Source of the DNA: Euonymus europaeus
Lineage: Eukaryota; Streptophyta; Magnoliopsida; Celastrales; Celastraceae
Length of the DNA stretch: 64,000 nt
Reading direction: 5' to 3'
Assembly: GCA_963580455.1 (NCBI GenBank)
Contig: OY756961.1
Location: 20,689,001 to 20,753,000 of the forward strand
Shown here in pieces: positions 10,149-21,640 of the stretch; the stretch's first letter is position 1; the number at the start of each line of letters is the position of its first letter. The translations under genes were made by a program, and so were the position numbers. A model generated the notes under the pieces. The model had not been told where the DNA came from, did not search any database, and worked only from the letters and a program-made list of their open reading frames with translations.

Positions 10149-13085
10149 ATGGACTATATATTCGATTTTCACTTGCCAACCGTTTCAATCGAACAGGTTA
10201 TATTTCATCATTATTAGGATAACTTCAATACATTACTGATTTTGTGCGTACGAAAGTTAAATTCTATTGTTTTTAGGATGAATTTATGACATACGCAGTG
10301 AAGGAAGAAGACGATGTTATGGTCGAATCTGAAGAGAATATCGCACATGACGTTAGAAGCGAATTTGAAACTGATATGGTATGATGTTTAATTCAAATAA
10401 TATATATATATGGTTGTGTTATGTTCAAATACATATTAAACTAGTTTGTAATAACATTTAATACATTTTCAGCTGTTCAAATCCCGCCAATCATTGATCG
10501 ATTGGGTTCAACAAACATGACGCAATTCGGGATATGTGATTGTCATTAGAAGATCAGATATTGGAGGATTTGGTAAGAAATGGAGATTACAATTCAAATG
10601 TGATCGAGGTGGCATTTACCAAAGCGAAAAACTCTCCACAAAGGCAACTGGCACCAAAAAAATAGAATGTCCGTTCAAATTGAAAGGAAGAAAAATGAAG
10701 AAAGACGATGATTGGATGGTTGAGGTGGTTTGTTCAACTCATAATCATGCGCCTGCAGTATATATGGAGGGACATCCATATCCTGGACGACTTTCTGAAT
10801 CTGAAATTCAACTGATGGTAGACATGTCAGAGCAACATGCGAAGCCCCGGGACATAGTGTCGGAGTTGAAGAAACGAGATCCTAACAACGTGTCAACTAT
10901 CAGAACAATATATAATGCACGGTTGAAGCACCAACATGCACGAAAAGCTGGTAAATCACAGATGCAGACCGTTATGTCATTTTTATATGACAAAGGCTAC
11001 TTTTTCGATACTCGGGCAAACAGTATAACCAATGAGCTCGAAGATCTATTCTTCGCACATCCAAGCTCATAACAGTTTTTTCGTGCATTTCTGAATGCGT
11101 TACTGATGGATGCGACTTATCAAACCAACAGGTACAGATTGCCTCTCCTTGAAATTGTTGGTGTTAGTTCAACGAGACAGACATTTTGCATTGCATTCGC
11201 ATACTTAAACTCGGAAAAAGAGTCAAATTATACTTGGGCATTGGAATGTCTGAGGTCATCAATGCATGGCTCTTCTGAACCAAGGGTGATTGTGACAGAC
11301 AGAAAACTGGGGCTTATGAAAGCCTGTGCTAAGGTATTCCCCAATTCTATGAAATTACTTTGTAGATGGCACATCTACCAAAATATTTTGACCAGGTGTA
11401 GGCCATCAATACAAGACAAGAGAGCTTGGGATGCCTTTTACAACATGTGGACTACGGTGCTTGAATCTGCAAATGAGAGCGACTACGTTCGCAATTTGGC
11501 ACGCCTAGAAGAGGTATTACAAAAGTTTCCAGCAGTGATTAATTATCTTAAAAGTGTTTGGCTGACACCATATAAAGAGATGTTTGTATCTGCATGGACT
11601 GATAGATGTATGCATTTCGGAAATCAGACTGCTAATAGAGTTGAAAGTCAACATGCAAAGCTAAAACGATATTTAAGCTCTTCAAAGTCAGACCTGGGGA
11701 GATCTGTTATGTGGATTCATCGGGTTATCCAGTCTCAGGACACCGCTATCAAAGCTAGCATTGAGCGAAGCAGGACTATCGTCCAACACCGATTCAATAT
11801 ACCGCACCTCAGTGATTTATGTGGTTTTGTTTCAATAGAGGCATTGCATCTCATCTTGATGGAGTTTGAGGGATCTAAAAATGTCAGAAGGTCTTCCAAC
11901 GATTGCGGATGTCAATTTCGTATGAGTTATGGACTACCTTGTGCTCACGAACAGGCTATAATGGTGAGTGAACGTCGCTCTATACCACTTGAAGCCATTG
12001 ATAAATTTTGGAGAAAGCTTGATATATTGCCATGTGAGTCAGTAGAAGAGGATGATATCGACTGTAGTGCTGATGTACAGATGTTCACCGAATATTTCAA
12101 GCAGCAAACGAAGCCTGTTAAAATGAGTTGGTTAAGGAAGCTGAGGGAGATAATCAAACCTTCGACAACATCCCTCCGTCAACCAGCTGTGAAGACAAAC
12201 ACTCGAGGGCGTCCCAACACAAAGAAAAAAATAGCGACCTCCACCAGTCCTAATAGAGCTGCATCCGAATTTGTTGGGAATGATTTCATTCATCCGCGCG
12301 AACTTGGCAGGCATAGTACCTCATCTGCACGGCCCAGCTCTAAAATTTTTGATCACGATTTTTTCCAATCTCATGAGCCAGGGAGACACAGTTGCTCGTC
12401 CATTTACAATACTGAATCACTATCTACGCAAATGAGTGCGGGTCCAAGAAATGTGAACTACTCCATTCATGCATATGTTGATCAGTTTCCAGTTGTACTG
12501 CATCCTTATATTAGGGAAGTACGAGATGTAAGAGCGGATGGAAATTGCGGTTTTCGGTCGATAGCTGTTTCTCTTGGTCTTGGGGAAGATGCGTGGCCTA
12601 ATGTCCGATATAATTTGATGGCAGAGTTGGACACATTTTGGGGACAATATATTGAAATACTAGACGGTGAGGATAGGGCAAACAGTGTAAGAAGCTCACT
12701 GAACTTCTTTCAAATGGATGTTCAAGCACCATTTGAGTATTGGATGGCAATACCAGACATGGGACTGCTGATTGCATCCACATACAATGTTATACTGCAT
12801 GTTCTTAGTGATAGAGGGAGCTCGACTTACTTACCGCTTCGTACAATCCCTCCACCACTCTGTCAGCACTACGCTATTGCTATTGGACATGTAAATGGTA
12901 ATCACTTTGTTCAGGTTGGTTTGATAGGAGATTATCCAATGCCTCCCATTATACCTGAATGGGTTCACTGTAGGCATGCTTGCGCATCTGCATGGGCTAC
13001 TTCATATGCGGAGCGGTTTAATGCATATATGCAGTCAGTACGATCCATGTTTCCTTCCAATAAAGTTATTAATGTAATAGATTAA
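10149..13085 (+). pseudogene. MULE transposase with FAR1-type, SWIM and OTU domains
   Basis: Three exons fit: 10149-10196 (MDYIFDF start), 10277-10378 and 10473-13085, with GT/AG borders that keep the frame; about 870 codons in exon 3. Order: FAR1/WRKY-GCM1-type zinc-binding region (CDRGG, KIECPFKL, CSTHNHAP), MULE transposase core (MDATYQTN, VIVTDRKLGL, CRWHIYQNI, NRVESQHAKLK), a SWIM zinc finger (CGCQFRMSYGLPCAH), a low-complexity linker, then an OTU-like cysteine protease domain with RADGNCGFRSIA (Cys codon 12546-12548) and NGNHFVQV (His codon 12903-12905). OTU proteases remove ubiquitin; whether this one does is unknown. Stops TGA 10518-10520 and TAA 11070-11072 interrupt the frame; TGA fits a CGA-to-TGA change. 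Everything after 11106 is open for 659 codons. Confidence 0.85.
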
Positions 13086-13268
13086 TTTTATAAATATATA
13101 TATGCAACAATCAACTTATTTCACTTTTTTTTACATAATATAATTAAAATATATTAAAAAGTCATATAATAATTTGTTGCATTTCATGGGACAAAAACCT
13201 ATAGGTGGGAGCCACAAATATAATCAATAGAATTAAACAATGTTTAAAAATTTGTAATGTCAAATTTG

Positions 13269-13460
13269 GGACCCGCAAATATTATTAAAGGAATGATGAC
13301 ATATACTTAAAAGAATTAAAAACATAAAATGTCAAATCAGTGTTGTTTTCCTCACCTATGTTAAGGACCCGCAAATATTATTAAAGGAATGATGACATAT
13401 ACCTAAAAGAATTAAAAACATAAAATGTCAAATCAGTGTTGTTTTCCTCACCTATGTTAA
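13269..13460. repeat. 96-bp tandem duplication
   Basis: Two 96-bp units, 13269-13364 and 13365-13460, starting GGACCCGCAAATATTATT and ending CACCTATGTTAA, differ at about one base (TACTTAA versus TACCTAA). The duplication is inside the right part of the MULE and looks recent. Confidence 0.9.
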
Positions 13461-13590
13461 AGGGGGGTTTGGAATAGGGATGGGTTCCTTTATAAAATCC
13501 CAAGACAAAGTCATGGAAGAAAGACAGGGATTTAATTGAGATAACACTATTCAAGAAGGTTTTATTGGTCTACAACACTTGAATGAGAGA

Positions 13591-13807
13591 TACTCCTTCC
13601 GTCCCATTTTAATTGTCATTTATTTTTTTTAGAATGTCTCAAAATGCATGCCCATTTCAATTAATAAAAACTATTTTTTCTCATTTTTTCTCATTTTTCC
13701 TTTAACTTGAAAAGCTAAATAACTATGCACATTAATTATGGTGCTAAAGTATTTTTTAAACTGTGTGAAAAAGTGAAGTGGACAATTAAAATAGAATTAA
13801 GGGAGTA
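13591..13807. mobile_element. Stowaway-like MITE 2 (Tc1/mariner)
   Basis: A 217-bp element with inverted ends TACTCCTTCCGTCCCATTTT (left) and, reversed, TACTCCCTTAATTCTATTTT (right), both followed by AATTGTC. It has the typical CTCC-TCCGTCCC Stowaway signature and a TA at each end. It shares internal sequence (TCTCAAAATG, TTCAATTAAT) with the element at 4961, so both belong to one family. Non-coding. Confidence 0.85.
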
Positions 13808-13880
13808 AATTGATAATTAATCCATAAAATTATTTCTCTTTGCATAGTTTATATATAGGCCAGCTAGTGTCGTCTATAAG

Positions 13881-15745
13881 CAAGGGCGGTACTGTGCAGA
13901 GACTAACCTGGGCTGTAGCCCGGGTGAATTTTTAAGAAATTTTTTTTTTACACTTTATCTTATATAATATTAGCCCAGCCCAGCCCAACCCTGATATAGG
14001 TAGCCCAAAAATTATGAATACAACCCTTTAGCTTTTAGCCTTTAGGGCTCAATAATGCCACAATGACAATGAGTCAAAGACTCTGTTCATCTGTTGCTCG
14101 TGCTGATTGCTGCTGCTGGCCTGCCGTCGTGCTGCAGTGGCAGTTGCAGTTGCGCTGCCTTAGGTGATCATCCTCTGTAAAATCTTCAAGCTAGGCGCCT
14201 AGGCCTAGGTAGGTATATATAATACCATTAATTTAATTGTAATGCTTTTGTGCTTGTCTTTTTCAAAATGGGTTTTCTTTTGATTCTTGATGATACGGTA
14301 TATACAATTGTACTTGTACTAAAAGTTTGTTTTGGGTGTTCTTGTAGTCTTGTAGTTGTAGAAACTCCCTGAGGGCCCTGACCGAAGAAAATTGTTGAAT
14401 TTCATATTTCCATTCCAGTTCCACTGTTCTAGACTTCCAGTAAGGTACTAACTACTAAGTTTTGGCCTTTTGGGTGTTCTTGTAGTCTTGTTCTTGTTTA
14501 ATTTTTTAGTATTGCTGCAGCCTGCATTGCCTACTTTATTAATAATTTGATATGCTAAAACTCAATTTCATTTGATGATTTGATAATTGTATTAGTGGAT
14601 TGTTTTCTTATGGAACAATTTTTGACATTTTTCTTGTAGTTTTAATGGATAATAAACAAAAAAGACAAGGGAAAATTTTTTCCTTCTTTAAACCAAGAAG
14701 TGGAGAAGCATCATCGACAACTCAAACACCTTTAGCATCTACTGTTGATGTTCCTATACCTAATACTGATACAGAACTCAACCTCCTGCTAAGGTTCAAC
14801 GTCTTGAAGTTGATAATTCTTTGCTTGAACGAGATCCTGGATTGCGTACTCCTATAAGGAAGCAACCGGTTAATCAACGTGATGAAATTAGACTTGCTTA
14901 TATTAAAATGGGGCCTTTTCAGCCTATCTTGTCTGAGTATCCACGGTCTGAATCTGGTAATCAACGTCGTAGATTTCAAAAATCATGGTTCAACCAATTT
15001 CCTTGGATAGAATACTCTCCTGCTAAGGATGCTATATTTTGCTTCCCATGTTTTTTGTTTGAAAAAGACCAGCCATTGCATCCTGCTTTTACTGTTGAAG
15101 GTTTTAGAAGTTGGAAGAGGGTGAATGATGGGGCTAAATGTGCCTTATTGATGCATGTAGGGGGTCCTACTTCGCCACATAATAATGCCTCAAAGTCTGT
15201 TGAGGCGTTGATGGATGTAACTCAACATATCAATAAAATCATATGTGCACAAAGTTCAGAAGAAATTAAGAAGAATCGATTGCGTCTGAGAACAACAATT
15301 GATAGCGTTCGTTGGCTTACATTACAAGGGTGTGCATTGAGGGGTCACGATGAATCAATAGATTCTAATAATCGTGGCAATTGTATAGAGTTGATAAAGC
15401 TTATGGGAAGTTTGAATGTTGAGATTGATGATGTTGTGTTAGAGAAAGCTCCTGGGAATGCAAAGTATACCTCAAATCTTATTCAAAAAGAGATTTTGCA
15501 TATTCAATGGTCATCTATATCGAAAGAGAAATTTCAAAGACTATTGATTCTGATTTAATTATAGATGAATTTTATTCTTTGAAGAACCGAAGAGTTCAAC
15601 TTAGATGAAAACACTATATATATTGTCATTATCTGTTGGTTATTTTTGAAAACACTATTTATATATGTAATGAATTTTATTGATCTGTCTCTTGTAAAAT
15701 TTTGAGTTCAGCCCAGGGTGGTTTGAATTCCTGGTACCGCCACTG
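13881..15745 (+). mobile_element. hAT element, internally truncated
   Basis: An 1865-bp element between two copies of TCTATAAG (13873-13880 and 15746-15753), an exact 8-bp duplication as made by hAT transposases. Ends: CAAGGGCGGTAC on the left and, reversed, CAGTGGCGGTAC on the right, 12-bp inverted repeats with two mismatches. It carries the 5' part of a ZMYM1-like transposase only, so it cannot move by itself. Confidence 0.88.
14645..15558 (+). pseudogene. ZMYM1-like hAT transposase, N-terminal part
   Basis: The reading begins MDNKQKRQGKIFSFFKPR at 14645, shifts frame near 14790-14830, then runs RDPGLRTPI to 15558. It shows the TTF-type zinc finger of this family (FQKSWFNQFPWIEYS, then AIFCFPCFLF) and the start of a DUF4371-like region (FRSWKRVNDG). 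Full proteins of this family are about 700-800 residues with a C-terminal hAT dimerisation domain. Here the central catalytic part is deleted after KAPGNAKYTSNLIQKEILHI and the protein ends in an unrelated tail. The frameshift and truncation make it a pseudogene. Confidence 0.8.
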
Positions 15746-15753
15746 TCTATAAG

Positions 15754-16729
15754 TCTCACTTACTCGTCTTTGAGCTCATTTTGCTTTGAATACACGGCTC
15801 ATCTTCAATACAAGTCTTATGAAATTCATTAATTTTGTCTTTTGAGATGATGGCCTGATGTCTGTTGACTCATGGACCAAGACTTTGGTCGATCCTTGTT
15901 TGCTGACAGCGAGAACTCGACAGGTCCATCCACACCCAATCTCATCAACACAACATTGGTGTAGTGAACAACCAATTGATCGTAAAATTTATCAAACACA
16001 AATAGATTTTATATATATATATATATGTATTGGACTCCAAAAGAGATCCAAAAGTGATCCCAAAAATTAATGTGCATAAACATTCAATACACTTTTTAGG
16101 TTGTATTTGACTTTTATTTTAAAAATAAAATATATTGTTGAATACGTAAAATCGATCATAAAATAAATGTAATTTTTTTAAAAAAAATTGTGACTCCAAA
16201 AGGTTAGGTGGACATGTGAGATTGCAAAGACACATCCACTCGCCAACGCCTCAGCCGTTTTCATCCTCTTTCGGTGATTACCTATTTATTCAATTCTAAG
16301 ATTCTACGTCGATACTAAATCCCTAGTCCAATCGAGAACTGTAGTGGTTTGAATTGATCAACTGCCTCGACAAGGCCTCCAGATCTAACTGTGGCTTGAT
16401 GGAAGAAAACAATATTAGAGAAACGCAAACTAAATAAATTTTTATTTCTTAAAACTGTTCCTAAAATTTAAATTTAAAATCTTTTTTAAAAACTAAAAAG
16501 GAATATAATTTCCAAAAACATTCTAAACCTTTTTTTTTTAACTTTTTTCCTAAACTTTAAATTCTAAATCAGCTTACATCAACGATAGAATATTTCAGAT
16601 ATCACATAAATTTGAGGATAAAATGTGGTTCATCTATGTATGTGGTTTGTAGATTGTAGCATTACTTGAAAGGTTTTTTATTTGTTACTCTGGGAGGAAA
16701 AAATATAGAGATAATACAGAGAAATAAAG
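15754..16729. other. RLP upstream copy (partial) and unassigned DNA
   Basis: The first 90 bases resemble the sequence that flanks the MULE at 6585-6629 and 9043-9080 (TTTTGCTTTGAATACA, AAATTCATTAATTTTGTCTT), so this is a second copy of the RLP upstream region. The rest has a short AT dinucleotide run at 16008-16026 and no gene that I recognise. Confidence 0.5.
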
Positions 16730-17176
16730 CTCACTGAATGGTTAGACTTTTCCTGCAACGAGTTCGTAGGCAAGATTCCTGAGCAATTGGTTGGTCTTAC
16801 ATTTCTTTCACATTTAAACCTCTCCCATAACAAGCTCGTTGGACAAATACCCCAGGGCAAGCAATTCAACACGTTTGACAACAGTTCCTACGAAGGGAAT
16901 TCAGGGTTGTGTGGATTTCCATTGTCAAAAACTTGTGGCAATGATGGTGCTCCACCACAATCACAATCATTGCCCGGTGAAGAGGACGATTCTGGAAGTG
17001 GGCTTGATTGGAAGTTCATAATGATGGGTTACAGTTCTGGACTGGTTATGGGATTGTTTATTGGATCTATGGTGCTCGTAACAGGAAAACCACAATGGTT
17101 AGTGAGGCTTGTTGAGGGAAGCTGGCTTAAGCAGGTGAAAAGGCCAAATCAAAGACAAAGCAGAAGAAGACGATAG
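16730..17176 (+). pseudogene. RLP-B: LRR receptor-like protein, 3' fragment
   Basis: Open for 149 codons but with no 5' part. It begins in the last LRRs (LTEWLDFSCNEFVGKIPEQL, then FLSHLNLSHNKLVG), followed by the C-terminal cap GNSGLCGFPLSKTCGNDG, an acidic spacer (EEDDSGSG), one membrane span with spaced glycines (GYSSGLVMGLFIGSMVLV) and a basic tail ending QSRRRR. These are features of Cf-9-like RLPs, which sit in the plasma membrane with the LRRs outside. It is closest to RLP3 (51224-53998) and, unlike RLP3, keeps a sense codon (TTG) where RLP3 has TAG. Sequence before 16730 is unrelated, so most of the gene is gone. Confidence 0.88.
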
Positions 17177-17700
17177 AATGTGGAGGCTATATATGATGAG
17201 TGAGTATTTCTTCTTATATATGTTTGTCTTAAACTATGCTTGACGTTTATAAGATTTCTAGAGTTTGCAGTAAATTTTCTCCTTTTGTTTTTACCCGATT
17301 GGAATAGAGAGGAAGTCATTTTCAGCAGGAAGAAGCTGCATCCGATTGTCCGAAGTCCCAACTGTCGTGGCTTTGTTCTGTCCAAAAGAGAGATGCTTTT
17401 ATGTATGAAATAAAATGCCACTTGTCCTTCAGTTCATCCATCCACTTCTTCTTGTAATAGCTATGGTATAATAATTTCAGTGTAAGTGAATTTCAGTTTG
17501 TGATCATCAATGACTGCTTTAAAGGTCCTACCGAGTTGATCTTCAGAAGCTACCTAACCAATTCTCACAGTCAATCCAATCAATAGTTACGATTTGTAGT
17601 TATTTATTGACCAAATAAAAGAAAATTAAGAAACCACATTCCTTTAGAACAAAACCAAACTGTAGTAATTATTCTTTGGTCGAAACTGTATAATATTCAC
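17177..17700 (+). repeat. RLP 3' flank (paralogous copy)
   Basis: Matches the sequence after RLP3 in two pieces, 53999-54081 and 56045-56257: TGTGGAGGCTATAT, TGAGTGAGTATTTCTTCTTA, then GATTGG-ATAGAGAGGAAGTCA, TTTTATGTATGAAATAAAATG and CCACATTCCTTTAGAACAAA. This unbroken copy is the empty site for the insertion at about 54082-56011. It probably includes the old 3' untranslated region. Confidence 0.8.
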
Positions 17701-18640
17701 TCCTTTTAAGTTGAGAGAGCGTGGATACTGTTTGAATTGTATTTTCTTTCAATTATCCTTTCTATTAAGCCTTTTATCCTCTACAAGTATATAATTATAT
17801 CCAGGTGAGAGGTGAGAGGAGAGAGGAGTGAGATTGCAAGCCATTGAAGGGCTATGTCTTAAGACTTAAGTGAATGTTGAAATGAAAATTGATCATGTAT
17901 GATATCTTTAAATGATCGTACAAAATAGATTTGAACATTATTGCATATTTCTTAATCGTGATTAGGATACTTAAAACTATCAGAAATTGGCCTGCGTGCA
18001 CCTTATTTGAATTGGCATATCTTATTCATATGAACTCTAATTGTTGTACATGATTCTTGAATGAAATGTATTTAAGACATTAAGGTATGTTTCATATTCA
18101 AAGTGATTGAATTAATTTTAATTCTATAGTAGTCAACTTTATGCTCGAATTTGGATGTAATTGTAAAGATACAAATCTGTGATATGTGAACTTTTATTTC
18201 ATAATTGAGTGAAGATATGTGTTCTAATTTCTACAAAATTTTACATGGATATTCTTCAGTGTCTGATATGTTTTATCATGTGTGAAATTAAATTTTTAAG
18301 ATTTTATTTCAATGCGACTAACCTTAATTTAAGCATAAAACTTTTCTAAGTTTACAAGTCAAATGAGGTGTAGAAACACCTCATTTTATGTACGTAGAAT
18401 ATTTAAAAGATCTTAAGCTACTCCATAATTCATATTTGATGAAGAATTGGATCCGGCTATCCAAGAATGGACTTGGTCGTCAGATGTGAAGTTGAATTGA
18501 AACAAGCCTTTATGCTATGATTTTCTAGGAATTACTAGAGTATGATTGAGCTGAATTTATGAAGATTAGTAATTAATCAAGAAATGAAGTCCATTGGACC
18601 CAATTTTAGCTAAATATGCATCATTTGATTGATTCAAGCC
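17701..18640. other. unassigned AT-rich stretch
   Basis: Nothing that I can assign. It includes GA-rich GAGAGGTGAGAGGAGAGAGG near 17805 and no ORF of note. Confidence 0.4.
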
Positions 18641-19566
18641 TTGGAAGACATAGCCATGCAACATGCGTGTGTCTATGTGTGCTTAAAATCAAGTGAAAAT
18701 GTCTTGGAAGTTTTTTTAAAGAAATTGTTCTTGATTTAAATTCAAATGAAAAAGTATTCTAAAAAAAATTCAAATGGAAAAGAGCTAGAGGAGGCAAAAT
18801 ACTTGGCTAGCATTGTTCCATCAAGACGTTTTCTCTAATGGAGAACATTTTATTGGAAATGGTTTGTTTGGCTACATTTGAGAAGACTTGAAGTTATTTA
18901 AAGAGAAAGCATTCATGAAGATCAAACAAGATCTTGTTCTAGAAAATTTGAAAGATTGAAAGAGCTCCAACAGGTGGATTTTTGATGGCCGTGATTGAGG
19001 TGTAATTTTGTGATAAATTGAAAAAATTAAATGAAGAAGATCAATGGCCAAGATTGTCGACTCATCTTTTGCAACAAAAGAAGAAGAAAAATTCAGAATT
19101 TTTTTGGAGAAGTTGATTCTATCTTTGCAAGAATACACTATCTACTCTTCATCATTCTTCAAGCTTCTATCCAATTATCTTGATCTTCTAAAATCAGATT
19201 ATTGAGCTTCATTTTATTATATCATCTTAAGCTAAATTTCTTTTCCTTGGTAAAGTGCCATTCAATCTTACTACAAGTTGAATCATTTTTAGTGAACTTA
19301 AACACCATTCTTGAGAGTTATCTTTCTTGTTTGATTATAAATTATACTATCTTGAGAGAACCTAGAGCTTAAACACCTATCTTGACCTCATGAGAATGTG
19401 TAAAGTTTTAGAGTGCTCTATAAAACCTTTTGTTGAGTTTTGTTTTGAGTTTGGGAAAACCACAAGTTTGAGGTAATCTATAAACCTTGTACAATGAGTT
19501 TGGGTTGAACCTTGTCTTGTGAAAACTACATTCCTCAGTGGAATCTAGGAATCCTAAATTTGGAAT
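18641..19566 (+). mobile_element. possible copia LTR
   Basis: The stretch from about 19380 to 19560 (AAACCACAAGTTTGAGG, GTTTGGGTTGAACCTTG, CTCAGTGGAATCTAGGAATC) resembles the 3' part of long copia LTRs. I see no pair, primer site or coding part, so it could be a solo LTR or other repeat. Confidence 0.3.
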
Positions 19567-19624
19567 TTTGGACCAAAATCATCATCAACTCAAGTAGTTT
19601 ATCATGTAGGACCAGCCGTCCAAT
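19567..19624. repeat. RLP-locus repeat, copy 1 (see 40057-40111)
   Basis: Shares GTTTATCATGTAGGACCAGC and the flanking ACCAAA-TCATCA with 40057-40111, which lies just upstream of the minus-strand gene RLP2. It suggests that another RLP-type flank was once here. Confidence 0.7.
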
Positions 19625-19632
19625 GCCCCTTA

Positions 19633-21640
19633 TGTAACACCCTGACCTAAATTATCGTGAAAATTTCAAGAGATTTGGATGAACACATTTTACTTGAAAA
19701 TTATGATCGATTTAGATAAAAATCTAAATGGAGTCAAAGTAATTTTAATAAATTATATCAGAAAAACAAAATTGAAGAATACAAGAATCGCTCAAAATGG
19801 AGTTGAGGTGAACTTACTACGAATTATAGAAATTAAATAAATAAATAAAAATATATCATAATAAATAGATAACAGCAAAACTGTAAGTGCATAGGGATAT
19901 TTAATATAATTGAGTAGTAAAGTTAGGGACAGAGTTGTCAAATGGCCTAAAACCAAATTAAGAAAATGAAATTAATATAAAATATAAAAAATATGGCATG
20001 GGAACCAAGGAACCCTAGGTTCCAAACCAGGTTACTATCACCAGTGGAGAAGGCGGCGACAGAACCGGCCTTTCTGTAAATCGAGACAAATGAAGAATCT
20101 GGTTGCACGAGTAGGAGGTGAAGGAGAAGAGGAGTTCAACGGTAGTGGTTTCGGATCGAGCTGCCGGCGAATGGGCGGCCAACGGAGAAGGAAGACAAGC
20201 TCGCGGCGGAAAACGTTGGCACTGGAAAATCACGGTGCTCCGACCACCGTTCAGGTAGATATGACAGTCGATATACTCATCGGTTCATTCTCTACTGAAT
20301 CCAAGCCACCGTGGACTCCACCGCCTCTGGATCGGCAGTGACCCGAGTATAGGGACGCACGGGACTGTTGATCCGCATGACTGAGGGGAAGAGATACAAA
20401 CGGGTCGACCCGACCCGGTTGACTGGAGCACCCTCTTATGTGTTGACCGTTGACCAAACAAAAAGAAACTAAATTGATAAATTGTGTTAATTAATGAAAA
20501 TAAAGAGTAAATAAGATGTTAATGGAGAGGGGTATTGATGTGGATTTCAGGGACAATTTTCGATAGGTGAAGTGTTGCGATTACGGGAGGAAACTAAGGT
20601 AAGTAATACTGAACTGTCTCACGGAATTGCATGCTGAATGATTGTTAATTTTACAATTTCTGTATTTGTATGTGTATGTATATGTATAAGGTATGTATAT
20701 ATGTTAGTATGATTAATTTTTGGTAATGTGATTGACATTGTTATAATAATAATTGTAAGGACTCTGTTAATTGTAGACATCAACTTGATTGCGGTGATTT
20801 TGGTACTGGTTGATTGTGAACTGTCATGTGATGAAATGTATATATATATATATATACATATACATACATATATATATATATTAATATGAGGCTGAACTGA
20901 CGATGATGAGTTATTTGTGAATGGTGAACTGTTATGTGATGTTATCTGGATATGACAGTTAATGGTTGTATTGCATGAAACATAACATATCATGACATAC
21001 ATGACATATGCATTTAAGGAAAATGTTTGGAAAATGTTTTTACGAACCGGGTACTACTGCTACAGGGAGGGTATATGGAAAGGTTAAAGTTGAGGTTTAT
21101 ATGAAAGGAAATTGGTACCGGAAATGAAAATAGAAATGTATTTTGACTGAAAAGTGTTCTTTGGTAGAATACTTAATATAAGGAAAATTCCGATCGGTTG
21201 CTCTGTAGCAGTGTATCTAGGTTAAGGGCCCGAGTACTGAAAAATGATTTAAATGGCTGACTGTCTTCTAATGATGATGTTCATGAGCATTCATGCATAA
21301 GTATTACTTGTTGGGCATCGGCTCACTATGTTCTGTGATACAGGTACGGAATTCTTTGATGATGTTGCTGACATAGGAGTTGATGGCGCTGTGGATCCAT
21401 GAAAAGGATGCTCATGTGCGGAAGTTAGGTTTTGATGGTCTACGATAGGAATATTGGTAAAGAGGCCAAGTGAGAATGCTTGTAGTGTTGAGAGAATGAA
21501 GTGGATGTATTGGTAAAGTTATTGAACTGAGTTTGTTTTCCCCTTAGAATAAATTGAAGAACTGAGAGTTAATTGTTGGATTTCTTAGAATAAGTTTAGA
21601 ACTGAGTTTTGTTATTGAAGAACTGAGTCTTGTTTTGTTG
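19633..21640 (+). mobile_element. gypsy LTR-like sequence (chromovirus type)
   Basis: Begins TGTAACACCCTGACCTAAAT, the usual start of plant Tekay/Del-type LTRs, and contains GGGCATCGGCTCACTATGTT and ACAGGTACGG near 21310-21350, a phrase also typical of such LTRs. No primer site, gag or pol follows, so it may be a solo LTR. It includes an AT dinucleotide run at about 20838-20880. The right end is uncertain. Confidence 0.5.

Larger units (their letters stand above)
9501..13501 (+). mobile_element. MULE with transposase-OTU gene
   Basis: A 4001-bp Mutator-like element bounded by an exact 9-bp target duplication, AAGACAAAG, at 9492-9500 and 13502-13510. The ends form weak inverted repeats: GGGTAGTGGTAAACGGACCC on the left and, reversed, GGGATTTTATAAAGGAACCC on the right. 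RLP1 supplies the empty site (24536 on), which makes the borders secure. The element encodes one FAR1/MURA-type transposase with a C-terminal OTU domain and contains a 26-bp palindrome and a 96-bp tandem duplication. Two in-frame stops in the transposase mean it is not autonomous now. Confidence 0.85.
9310..13531 (+). pseudogene. RLP-A: LRR receptor-like protein, 5' fragment split by a MULE
   Basis: Plus-strand remnant of an RLP first exon. It reads from TTGATGGGGCAGTAGCGTCG (same as RLP1 start, but with TAG at codon 4) through a signal-peptide-like phenylalanine run, the SVQLCSHYDRLA motif and EFQNNFSLN of the LRR N-terminal cap. It stops at 9500, where a 4001-bp MULE is inserted. Coding similarity resumes at 13502 with a second AAGACAAAG and TCATGGAAGAAAGACAGGGA, then is lost at about 13531 where RLP1 continues into its CCSWDGVTC motif. 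The leucine-rich repeats are missing altogether. It was probably inactive before or soon after the insertion. Confidence 0.75.

Noticed and set aside
20619..21002. Minus-strand 127-codon ORF
   Set aside because: Low-complexity product of TATATA and ATACAT repeats; rich in I, T, H and Y with no domain.
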